From the NCBI GenBank assembly GCA_039000515.1, contig JBCFYV010000012.1:125618132-125682131 (forward strand): DNA of 64,000 nt, written 5' to 3'. Under the pieces are notes generated by a model, which searched no databases, was not told the DNA's origin, and saw only the letters and a list, made by a program, of their open reading frames with translations. Each line of letters opens with the position of its first letter. Positions within the stretch are counted from its first letter, which is position 1. The DNA comes from Timema cristinae (Eukaryota; Arthropoda; Insecta; Phasmatodea; Timematidae). The position numbers and the translations under genes were made by a program. This document shows, piece after piece, positions 1-8,672 of the stretch.

Positions 1-113
1 TATTTATTGATAATACTAAAACAAATCAACTGTTCCTTGTTAATTTTGTTCAGTACATGAGGGTTTCCCCGTATAATGTCTATCTGTGTGTTTGCTGCTT
101 TATGTCCCTCCAG

Positions 114-407
114 TGATAAAGGAGTTGGAAGGTTTGGCGCGAGGAGGCAGGGACAGGGATTTCATCCCTCTCGCCCACATTGCGCCAGAACATGCAGCCA
201 GGGTGGCAGAGAGCGCCAAGACCGCGCTGATCTTCCTACGGTCGCGACTGCCCGGTGTGCGCTGTGTCACATCTCGAGGTGCCATACTGGCGCCCACCTC
301 TTGCGCCATGGAGGAGGAAACAGATCTTCAGCAGGGCAACGACGACAGAATCCTAACCACAAGTCTTAGTCTGTGCAAGATTGCCAATGACGAGGATACC
401 AAGCCAG
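114..407 (+). CDS. SMG6: SMG6/EST1A, PIN-domain exon (penultimate coding exon)
   Basis: Internal exon encoding most of the PIN nuclease domain of SMG6, the endonuclease that cuts premature-stop mRNAs in cytoplasmic nonsense-mediated decay. What is seen: an open stretch of 98 codons between an acceptor (CCCTCCAG) and a donor (CCAG/GTTGGT), phase 1 at both ends. It starts VIKELEGLARGG, the counterpart of VINELDGLAKG in vertebrate SMG6. Further on come CVTSRGAIL and QQGNDDRILTTSLSLCK, matching the family blocks ALTSRGNEL and GNNDDLILSCCLHYC. The Asp in NDDRIL corresponds to one of the three catalytic Asp residues known for SMG6. The first catalytic Asp lies in an upstream exon outside the window. 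GC content is clearly above the flanks. The gene name rests on recalled family motifs, not a search. Confidence 0.86.
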
Positions 408-1019
408 GTTGGTGTTGATATCACTTGTGACGTGACGATCAATCTCTAATATTTTTTGGGACACAGGCCAATATGTTCAGCTTTTTCTTCTACTGTTTAA
501 AGCTCGAGAGCCGATGATATCAGCATAATGTCAGGTCCTATTATATCAAAGACCATTTATTTTTCATGTAGATCACCTCAAAATGTTAAGATCGTATTAT
601 ATTCGGGCCATTACGGTGTATTTACCAGCATTTAAGTGAAACGGCAACTTGACTAATGAGAGATAATCAATATTAGCTATCTGATGTGCCGTTTGTAGTG
701 AGATCTTAATGTAAGTTTCTCGATTCTTTCGACCATAAAGAGGTATGAGTATTAGGTGCAGCCTAATTAGACGTTGCTGTAAATAACACTTGAATAATAA
801 GTCCAATTGTTCCAGTTAATAGCTTTTTCGTGTGTGTGATGATGTGCTAGGAACCTCTTTACTGTAGCTGTAAGTTTCATATAAGAACACTCATTGGTCA
901 GTTATCAAGGAACATTCATTCCCATAGGAGGTGTGTGTTGAGTGGTCAAATGGGGACAGTGGGGGATAACATATCACAGGTACAGTTTTAGCGGGGGAAC
1001 CTTTGAAAAAAAAAAACAT

Positions 1020-1560
1020 TACTTTGATGACTACAAAGTTCCACCAATATAAATAATTAAATATTGACAGTTAAAATATTTTATTCGTGGTAATTTATTG
1101 CCATTTTGATACATACTCATGCAGAAAATATCTGAAGCCATTCAATGCAGGTTGTGACGGTAACTTGATCTTCAAAGCAAACTCTAATCGAATAAATGAA
1201 ATATTCTCGAAACGAATGGAAGTTTGAATATTTTCTTTTTGTTGTTTTATGCTTGAAAGAAATATTGTAATTTATATTATTTTATTCATTAAAATTAATT
1301 TGATTTTTTTTTTTTTTCACAATTGTTTGTAATATTTTGTTTCAATCTGACAAATCACAACATGCACTTCAATTACTTCAGATTTTTCCATATAAATATT
1401 AAATTGTAATCTACATAACAGCTCTGAATGGCTATAATCGAACAAATGGAGTATTTTAGCTGTCAATATTTTTATTGGCCAACTTTTGAAGCCAGAATTT
1501 TTTTCAAAGCCAAGTTGAAGTTTAGAAGCTTCACACACCTCTACTTTAATGTGTTAAATT
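1020..1560 (+). repeat. AT-rich interspersed repeat, copy 1
   Basis: AT-rich segment whose parts recur downstream in the same orientation: a block like GTGACGGTAACTTGATCTT (also near 3600 and 4895) and a block around AGCTGTCAATATTTTTATT (also near 5575). No coding potential or clear termini. It may be a degraded non-autonomous element. Confidence 0.45.
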
Positions 1561-1654
1561 ATGAGAAAGGTTGAATTGAATAGTGTATCCTGGCCTGAAG
1601 GGAAGAAACAACCTTATACGCCGTAAGTATTCAACTCATCCTTATACTAGGATT

Positions 1655-1703
1655 TCAGGGTCTGTGAGAATGACGTCTTAGACCATGCGGACGAAGTAGT
1701 TCT
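1655..1703 (-). mobile_element. SINE-1 fragment (5' head)
   Basis: Reverse-complement reading gives a tRNA-like head including GCATGGTCTAAGACGTCA, the same A-box region as the fuller SINE-1 copies elsewhere in the window. Only the head remains. It lies within the SMG6 intron about 50 bp before the terminal exon. Confidence 0.45.
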
Positions 1704-1752
1704 CTGAGGTAATTGAATGTGTGTGTATGTGGTCCTGTGCAGGGTAACCAAG

Positions 1753-1920
1753 GGATGCTACGAGACGTGTCCTGCTCACTAGAAGACGCAACTTGCGGTG
1801 TGAAGGCTCTGCCTGCTGTCCAGTCCGGAGGTGGGGGACTTCATGAAGTGGGGGACTGGGCTGAAACCCGGACCTAGCCTTCTGAGGGACTTAAAACAGC
1901 AAGACACTAACACTAGCTAG
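1753..1920 (+). CDS. SMG6: SMG6 terminal exon, reading frame broken at four points
   Basis: Last coding exon of SMG6: end of the PIN domain, a short tail, and stop TAG at 1918-1920. With the acceptor at 1752 the phase fits the previous exon and gives GMLRDV. The frame then changes to read VLLT and NLR (1769-1798), returns for VKALPAV (1800-1820), changes for VR (1823-1828), and changes again for VGDFMKWGTGLKPG (1831-1872) and LLRDLKQQDTNTS before the stop. Order and content follow the family pattern LLREVVLLTDDRNLRVKAL then VPVRDIPAFLTWA. The acidic DD of the LLTDDRNL block, which holds the last catalytic Asp in the family, reads RR here because of the frame breaks. Most breaks fall at short runs, as sequencing indels would, but a decayed gene copy is possible. 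Confidence 0.68.
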
Positions 1921-2029
1921 ACAGTGTGTGTAGGCCTGCTGTATACCTGCTGTGATGCTGGTAAGTTCACTATTACACTAGACAGTGTGTGTAGGCCTGC
2001 TGTATACCTGCTGTGATGCTGGTAAGCTT
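1917..2029 (+). repeat. 61-bp tandem duplication over the SMG6 stop/3' UTR
   Basis: Two near-identical copies of a 61-bp unit begin CTAGACAGTGTGTGTAGG at 1917 and 1978. The first copy starts inside the last SMG6 codons. Both copies contain GATGCTGGTAAG, a good splice-donor match (first copy GTAAGT, second GTAAGC). The duplication therefore created two candidate 3' UTR donors. Confidence 0.75.
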
Positions 2030-2084
2030 ATGAGGTTTTGTTACTCCCCCAACTAACCACATAAACACAGGTTTTTAGTATTTG

Positions 2085-2740
2085 AGGATTTGAGTTGCCC
2101 AACTCTAATTTCATTCTTTGAAAAACATCATCTGTTTATTTATATAACTTTATGTGCTAAAATCAATTATAAAATGTTTTACTGCACAATTATTTGTAAT
2201 ATTTGTTTTAATCTAATAAAGTTATTGGGGGCCATACATGTATTATGTAACACACTTGGGGTGAGGAATGGGGGGGGGGAATTAGGCTAGCGAAAACTTA
2301 ACAAAGTCTTAGTTTATATGTTGATGTGTATCAATAAAACTATGATAGACAGGTTGCAGGCCCCATTTTACTGCTGTTCAGATTTCATTGACCGAATCCA
2401 TAATAAATACAAATAAAACTGTTTGACTAAAAATTGCATCCTTTATTCAAAATGCTATTTATTTTAAACTTATAAGATCCAGCATGAAAATAACTAGGCC
2501 ACTAAAAAAAACTCATTTGAAAATTACATGAGGAAAAGGTTTTTTTTTTTTAGTTGAAACTGGAAGTGTTATGTAACACATGTATTGTCCCTTATCACAA
2601 TATACCATTCAACTACTTCAGATTTGTTCAAATTAATATTAATTTTTAATGTATAAAACAGCACAGAATGGCAAAAATTGACCATAAATTGTGTATTTAG
2701 CTGTAAAGTTTAGAATGTTGCCTCCCCTGATAATATTTCA
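2085..2740 (+). repeat. AT-rich interspersed repeat, copy 2
   Basis: It shares with copy 1 the block CAACTACTTCAGATTTGTTC and the following text (copy 1: CAATTACTTCAGATTTTTCC). It also shares repeated TTATGTAACACA stretches. The copy is interrupted by a G-tract motif near 2236-2290. Non-coding. Confidence 0.4.
2232..2290 (+). repeat. GTWACGTAAC / G-tract dispersed motif, copy 1
   Basis: TTATGTAACACACTTGGGG is followed by a run of ten G and ATTAGGCTA. The same arrangement (TTACGTAAC, GGTTGGGG, G-run, CTAGGTTA) recurs at 47.6 kb and, inverted, at 29.9 kb. Probably the end of a dispersed element. Confidence 0.4.
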
Positions 2741-2757
2741 CTTGTGTTCTGTTCCAG

Positions 2758-2850
2758 GCCGGGACTCGCTCACTTCATTACGCAGAACCAAACACTGTTC
2801 TGAAGAAACATTGAGTTATATTCCACGCTAGCTCTCATCTTGGTATCGTA
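2758..2850 (+). other. Possible spliced 3' UTR exon of SMG6
   Basis: A pyrimidine-containing acceptor (TTCTGTTCCAG) is followed by about 90 bp of GC-richer sequence with no long reading frame. It could pair with the GTAAGT donor at about 1962 as a 3' UTR exon. Alternatively transcription ends earlier, near the AATAAA-like signals around 2215 and 2333. This is inference from splice-site appearance only. Confidence 0.25.
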
Positions 2851-3400
2851 TCGCCCAAAAGTTTTAAGTTGTCGACTTTGATCATAAGAAATAATATTGT
2901 AACTTATGTACTATTTAAAATCAAATGTTTTTATAACTAAAAGAGTTACGTGATGTTCTTGATATAAATATTACTATTTTTAAATGGTTAAATAATTGAA
3001 ATATGTATTTACATTATTTTTGTATATTTTATTTATATAAATATCTGTAGAAAAATGATATAAGAACACAGGAATCGAACCTGAGGTCATTTTTCGACAT
3101 GTATTTAGATTTAGATTTCTAGACTGCGGTCGTCTGCACCAAATGTTGATTTCGTTGTTTGTGTATTTTATTTGTTTGATCATTTCAAGGGGTGCTCACA
3201 CTAACAACGGTTAGGGGATGGGACATTGATAAAGAATGTCACCGAAGACAAATTAATGAAGGATGGAAATATACTCTGTCCACCTAAAGTGATGGTAGTG
3301 CAAGACATTTCAGGGTTGCCACACACTCCTGGGAAAACTCAGGGAATTTTTTGTGTCTGGAAAATACAGGACACATATATACACTACTGGAAATAATTAG
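2851..3400. other. AT-rich non-coding stretch with a tRNA-like B-box
   Basis: No gene seen. On the minus strand at about 3060-3090 is AGGTTCGATTCCTG, a good polymerase III B-box match. It may be the remnant of another tRNA-derived SINE, but no A-box at the right distance is convincing. Confidence 0.3.
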
Positions 3401-3860
3401 GAACATTTAACTTCATCTATATGTGTAAGCTTTGAAACTTTGACTTGGATTTGAAAAAATTCAAACAAATTGTCAGCTTTGACTTTGCTCCCAAAAGATT
3501 CCTTATAAAGCTTTGCCAAACTATTGCCATCCAAAATATTAGATTTATATTCCATTATTGCCGTGCTGCACTGTTGTAAATTGATAATTATATGAAGTGA
3601 TTGAATTGCAAGTTGCGATAACTTGATTTGGCATATATAAATGAAATATTACAAAAAGTTGTGCAATGTGCAATCAAATATTTTTTAAACTCTTTTTATT
3701 GGATAAAGCTGTACAAATAGCCACAATATAATGTTTTTCATATATAAACTCTTTATTAATAAATATTTGAAATTTGATTCAGCTTGAATATTTTTTTATT
3801 TGCGTTTACTTAGGATTGAAAAATTTGACTTTGCACTGCCAACTGCGAGCTTTTTATGGG
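3400..3860 (+). repeat. AT-rich interspersed repeat, copy 3
   Basis: It contains GAATTGCAAGTTGCGATAAC and TTGATTTGGCATATATAAAT, then ATTTGAAATTTGATTCAGCT. These parallel blocks near 1145 and 4890-5060. Non-coding, with no visible termini. Confidence 0.45.
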
Positions 3861-4103
3861 CCTTTGCATGATGGGATCGTTGGATAAAAGACTGAGTCAA
3901 AGATATCACGATAAACATCGTCACAACTGTTCATAACACTCATGACTTGACCTCTCACAAATTACTTTTATGACACATTATATTTCATTCCTTTCAACTA
4001 CTCTTTAAATTTTCTTGTAAAAAATGAAATTTACTCTTGAAAATTATTTATTTGAGGGATTTAACATACACTTTATGAACCAATTGATTCAACTGACCAA
4101 CTC

Positions 4104-4275
4104 TTTTTTTTTTTTTTTTTTAATGACACAACCGAGTGCCTGACACTTTTACTTTCCCTCCGAAAAGTTGTGCTACGGATTTTTATCGCTCAAGAAAAAT
4201 CCTCTGACCCCTGCTGGGTTTAAACCCCAAACATCGGGTCCTGAGGCAAGCACTATACCTCAAGACTTTTTAGTT
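4104..4275 (-). mobile_element. tRNA-derived SINE with poly(A) tail (SINE-3)
   Basis: Read on the minus strand, it starts with a tRNA-like head (GAGGTATAGTGCTTGCCTC as A-box region, GGGGTTTAAACCCAG as B-box). A body of about 90 bp follows, ending in an 18-base A run (T run at 4104-4121 on the + strand). Head, internal promoter boxes and A tail together are typical of a SINE. It differs from SINE-1 and SINE-2, whose tails are simple repeats. Confidence 0.6.
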
Positions 4276-4630
4276 TGAGTGTACAACTGTAACTGGCAAG
4301 TGCTCTAAGAAAACCCCTGTAAGGCTTGGACATGTGATAACTATGGATACCGATATTTAGTGAAAGAAGGGGAGATATAATAGCTCTTTCCTTGTCTCAC
4401 ATAATATTAACTATCTTATGCTTCTTTCCAAATAAAAATGTTGGGATACAAAGTGAGATTTTACCCTCTTACATGGCAGGCCTAAAGAATCTCACTAAAC
4501 ACAACTAAAATTATAGAGATATTTTGATAATCTATTAATCTTAGCTCCTCCAGGTAAAGTTGTCTGGGTAGCTATAGCTAAACCTCCCGCCGCTTTGTTT
4601 TTGGAGGAATCACGGTAGCGAGATTGTTAA
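4276..4630. other. Non-coding stretch
   Basis: AT-rich sequence without an exon-like segment, RNA gene or recognised repeat. Confidence 0.5.
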
Positions 4631-5150
4631 AATATCTACAAAATTAATACTATGTTGGTTTTGACATTGGAAGTTGTGTTATCTGACACCAAGTTGTTGT
4701 TGGACAAACCCTCAACACTTCCACTTGGCTTTAGTATAAATATTAACTTTGACTTTGCTTCGAAAAAATGTCCTGTTATAATAATTACAGTAAAAATGTT
4801 AATAGTTAACATATCAATTATCAATATCTCGAGCTGTTGTACACATTACAAATTAACACTTATATGTATAAAAAAAAATCAAGCGTAATTGAATTGTAAG
4901 TTGTGATAGTAACTTGATTTATAAGATTAAAATTGAATATTACAAATAATTTTACAATAAGCCCAAAACATGTTCTAAATTATATTATTGTGTAATGTTG
5001 TATAAATATGCACAATATATTTTAACGGCAAAACAATTAACAAAGAATGTTTGGAATTTGATTCGTTTTGAGAAAATTTCATTCTATTCAATTCGATTTC
5101 GCTTTAAATAAAAAATGTTGATTTTGTATACCCACATTTGGTTTCATATT
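4630..5150 (+). repeat. AT-rich interspersed repeat, copy 4 (split by a SINE)
   Basis: It carries GAATTGTAAGTTGTGATAGT, AACTTGATTTATAAGATTAA and TTTGGAATTTGATTCG, matching copy 3 block for block. The related segment at 5555-5680 looks like its continuation, with SINE-1 and a hairpin element in between. The 78-codon frame here is AT-rich and protein-like in no recognisable way. Confidence 0.45.
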
Positions 5151-5162
5151 AATATTAATATA

Positions 5163-5402
5163 ACCGCATCGGTGGCCGCATGGTCTAAGGCATCACTTTC
5201 ACATTAGGCTAAATGGTCAACGGCTGGGAGATTGTGGTTCGATCCTGGTTGGGTGTACGAGGTTGGTTCTCCCCAAATGGTTTCCCCTCCCCAACATATG
5301 CAAGTACACTTCCTCTAAATACACCCTCCCTCATACCTAACTCTTTAGTGTAATTTGTACATAACCAGAACCCAACTAGCTAGTAAGACGCGGTGCTTAG
5401 AA
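5163..5402 (+). mobile_element. SINE-1, near full length
   Basis: tRNA-derived SINE. Head with A-box GGTGGCCGCATGGTCTAAGG and B-box GGTTCGATCC, then a conserved body (CCAAATGGTTTCCCCTCC, then a CATATGCAAGTACACTTCC region). It ends TAGTAAGACGCGGTG, the 3' end shared with SINE-2. It is the best preserved of about ten SINE-1 copies or fragments in the window. Confidence 0.75.
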
Positions 5403-5424
5403 AAAATTATATTGTGCTTTCCGT

Positions 5425-5540
5425 TTAACTTGGAAAGGTATCAGTCTTACCTTTACTGATTACACTATGGCCCTATCTTGTAAGCTACACCATAGTGGAA
5501 CCAAGCAAGGTAGCAGTCTTACCTTACAAGGTAAAATATA
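5425..5540. repeat. Hairpin-bearing short dispersed element, copy 1
   Basis: The inverted repeat CACTATGG (5463-5470) / CCATAGTG (5490-5497) lies between two 19-bp direct repeats (AAGGTATCAGTCTTACCTT at 5435 and AAGGTAGCAGTCTTACCTT at 5507). A diverged copy in opposite orientation lies near 62.4 kb. No known family is recognised. Confidence 0.5.
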
Positions 5541-5554
5541 GGTTCACAATTGAA

Positions 5555-5680
5555 CTTGAAAAGAGCATTTATCTGTCAATATTTTTATTATTGAAGCTGG
5601 ATTTTTTTTAAAGTGAAGTTGAAGCTGAAACTGGTTTTTTTTTAAAGCTAAGTCTATGTTTTGACACACTCCTAATGATT
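5555..5680 (+). repeat. AT-rich interspersed repeat, copy 4 continuation
   Basis: CTGTCAATATTTTTATTATT, then AAGTGAAGTTGAAGCTGAAA, then TTTTGACACACTCC, matching the end of copy 1 at 1455-1550. A short internal segment is duplicated in tandem. Confidence 0.45.
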
Positions 5681-5943
5681 GTTGAAACTGTGAAATGTAG
5701 CTGGCCTCCTTAAGTCAGTTTCTGGCTAACAGATCTTTACAGATCATCCTCAGCTCTCTCTGTAGGTGTAAACTCCTGTTTAGCATAGTTATATTTAGGG
5801 TTGTGCGAAGTTTCCTCGACCTCGATAATAAAGTTGAAACTCCAGTTATGTACAGCACAAATTAATGTTTACTTGACAAAACATCATAAATAATTAAATT
5901 ACCGGTGAAGATAAATTAATTGACTTTGGAAATATTTCATATA

Positions 5944-7213
5944 CAGTGAAACCTCTATTGTTCCCGGACTTATCGCTTTCGTGGATCCAGCGTTCAATTT
6001 CTATGGTCCTTAAAAAGTCCTAATTCAACAATAGAAATAAATCCTGCATCAATTGTTCCTTGATCTATCGTTTTTAATAAAGACACACACAAATGTTGGT
6101 GTGAACAGCGGTTAATGTGTTTGGATTGTGGTGTAGTAAGTTACAGTCACGCGTCTTACCAGACAAACAAAGGGGGGTGGGGGTGGCGAGAGCCTTGTCC
6201 AACTGGGAAAACCCGCTTGTATGTTGGTGTGACGGATTTCACTTTGCGCTTTCATCACGTGTGTTCAATCCTCAACACAGATTTTTTTTAAATTATTTTA
6301 AGAGTTTATCATTATCTTTTAATTAAAACTGTCCTCTTTGCCTGGTAACAGCAGGCCAGAGCATCAGGCATTCCTGTGGTGAGAACAGCTGCGACAATAC
6401 GGGGATTGATAACTCTCCTGCTTTGAGCAATGCCATGACCTGGTATTTAGAAATTGTGTTTATGGACATGAACACCACAGACCTCTGTTTCGAGAGCCCT
6501 CCGAAGTTGCTGGAGGGGTACGAGGCTCGGAACATTCACAATGCATTGAAAGGAGATACCTGCCCTGGTGGCAAGAGTGCCAAGGGCGACTGACGGTACT
6601 ATTGTGCACAAGCAGCCGAGTGGCCATCATTATTGGAAAGTCCACAAAACCACGGTGTTTTAGAAATGTAAAGAAGCTGTCTAAGGCCGACTATGCCAAC
6701 TCGAAAGAGTAAATGAAGTCAGAGCTTTTCAGAGACTTTCTCTCTGCTCTTGATCATCATTCCTTCTATTGGTAGGCAATTACGCTGCTTATTCCTAAGA
6801 GGAATGTAAAGTAGGTTTTTTACCCCCCCTAAGTGTCTTACAGTCTCTTGATTTGGGTGTACAGAACGGTATGTCTGATGGACTCAGGAAGGGGGTTCAA
6901 CTCAAGGTCGACATCCTGCAGGCCGTTCACTTTGTTTCGGCATTGCAACAACTAAAAAGGGACACAGTTTACAACCCAGAACTGTTTTAAAAGTGTGGCC
7001 GTGCGAAGGAAAATGAAGGATCAGATGTGACAAAGTTTGATGAGAGGTGGTGATGATGTTAAACAGAAATAATGTGAGGTGGACTTGACATTGGAAACAT
7101 TAACATTAATACATATAGACAAATATAATAATTTGTATTAATTTTATATAAGCTGCCGCATTTATTGTTTTCTCGTAGCCATAGTTTTTTTTTAATGAAT
7201 CTAGGTTTCACGG
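5944..7213 (+). mobile_element. pogo/Tigger-like DNA transposon, degraded
   Basis: A DNA transposon remnant of about 1.27 kb. The left end CAGTGAAACCT (5944-5954) has an imperfect inverse at the right end (AGGTTTCACGG, 7203-7213). The left end is preceded by TA, the usual pogo/Tigger target site; the right flank is TT. Sequence resembling the DDE transposase of this superfamily lies between the ends. It is much shorter than a full autonomous element and has lost its N-terminal DNA-binding part. Confidence 0.65.
6355..7060 (+). pseudogene. Tigger/pogo-type DDE transposase pseudogene
   Basis: Conceptual translation over shifting frames shows pieces of a pogo-family transposase. LLEGYEARNIHNALKGDTC is followed by PGGKSAKG, then in another frame RLTVLLC, IIIGKSTKPRCFRNVKKL, SLDLGV, and VDILQAVHFVSALQQLKRD with NPELF. 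In intact members the IYNADETGLF block carrying a catalytic Asp stands where this copy goes straight from HNA to LKGDTC. That motif is therefore deleted. Stops after SAKGD and after ANSKE, plus frameshifts, make it non-functional. Confidence 0.65.
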
Positions 7214-8600
7214 TTTTAGATTCGACTTCAATTTGAATTGAAGAATTGTACTCGGCACACGTAAATATAAATTTATAGGATCCAGTAGACTTATTTATTC
7301 ACAGTTCAAGCATCAACTCTATGTTTTAATCAGTGCAATTATAAAATAATAATGCATATGAATTAGGCCACAGTATTTTATTTAGCTAATATAAATTTAT
7401 TACTTTGTTGTTCTGAAGTGTGAACATTTTCTATACAAAAGTATTATTCTTAGTTTTATTTATTTGAGTTAATACAGTTTGAAAATTGTGCATCTTTTAA
7501 ATTTCAAAATCAAAGAGATTAATTAGGCCTTTGCAGGATCACAAACGTTGGTAATAATCTTATATTTATTTATTATGTATATAAAACATTGCTGGTAAAT
7601 TTATTGATAAAAATAGACTAAAGGAGCTATGAGCAAGTAGTTTTCCATTGTGTGCTGGTTTAAAATCAATGACAATAATATGTTAAATCAAATACTGTCT
7701 TAGCAACAATACCTCTTGACAACATAGAACTATTCCATTTTCATACATTTCTAAATATAACAATATTTAGAACCATTTCTCAAAACGAACCTAAATTACT
7801 AACGATAACACGGATCTTTTGAGAATAAAATTAAAAAATAGCAACAATACCTTAATTTTACCACCTCTTAACCAAAAGTTTTTATTAGATCACATCTACT
7901 ACACACATCATTACTATGACATCAAATTTAAGAGGCAGTGCAATAAATAATTACTCTATTAATTAAAGCCAACTTCCACCTAATTCTCACTGCATCTTGC
8001 CTGGGACCTTAGGAATTTTAAAAGAAAGCAATAGGCCTACTGAATAATTTTGAATTTTGACCACATCTTCGTACATGGAAAAAGGTTTGTTAATGTGATT
8101 TTACCAAACCCCTGTTTAGTGCGATATCTTTAACTCTGTTGAATATTAATAACTCACAAAGTACCGCTACCTCAAAGGTAAAAAGGCGCCAAACCGCTCT
8201 ATTACATTAACGATCGAAAAGAGGATATAAGGGCAAGCCCCACCCACAACACATAGCTACGTAATGTTGGGGGTACATCAGTCCCTCGTTGTGAACTTTG
8301 AGGCCCACAGTTTCTGGTAAGTGGGTAGGCCTAGCCCTTCTATCCTCCTTCTAATTTTTAATTTACAAAGTACTTCATGAGACATATTTTTTATTGCTCT
8401 GATATATTAAATAAAATTACTTTACTTTACATCCACTACTGTTTCCAGCCTGCGTCAGTTTTTTATTCAAGCCATATATTCTCCACCACCTGTCGTAGCT
8501 TCATATGTCTTATGATCTATCTTAAGACTAGGACAGGCACAACATCCAGTCCTCCGGCTGTTAATGTATCATTGTGAAAAGGTAAGCCTACATTTCAGAA
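7214..8600. other. AT-rich intergenic DNA
   Basis: No exon-like segment, RNA gene or repeat array seen. Short frames here are AT-rich and lack family resemblance. Confidence 0.55.
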
Positions 8601-8604
8601 ATGA

Positions 8605-8672
8605 TACATTTTTCGGCTGGGATCCTTAACTCAGTAGACAGACAGACAGACACGCTACCAACTGAACTAAGG
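8605..8672 (-). repeat. tRNA-like remnant with (GACA)n
   Basis: On the minus strand, CCTTAGTTCAGTTGGTAGCG resembles a tRNA D-arm/A-box. It is followed by a short (TCTG)n run and GGATCCCAGCCGA, a weak B-box. It does not fold as an intact tRNA and is more likely a SINE head or tRNA pseudogene. Confidence 0.35.

Larger units (their letters stand above)
408..1752 (+). other. SMG6 intron with repeat fragments
   Basis: Probable intron between the two recognised SMG6 exons. It is AT-rich with no coding signal. It holds an AT-rich interspersed repeat (about 1020-1560) and, shortly before the next exon, a minus-strand SINE fragment. The donor is GTTGGT. The acceptor that keeps the phase is the AG at 1751-1752. 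The stronger-looking CAG at 1740-1742 would put TAA in frame immediately, so it works only if a base is missing. Confidence 0.6.

Noticed and set aside
4195..4275. Functional tRNA gene
   Set aside because: It has A- and B-box-like words but no consistent cloverleaf, and a body with a poly(A) tail follows, as in a SINE.
6460..6645. Minus-strand 61-codon frame
   Set aside because: It lies antisense to the recognisable transposase remnant.
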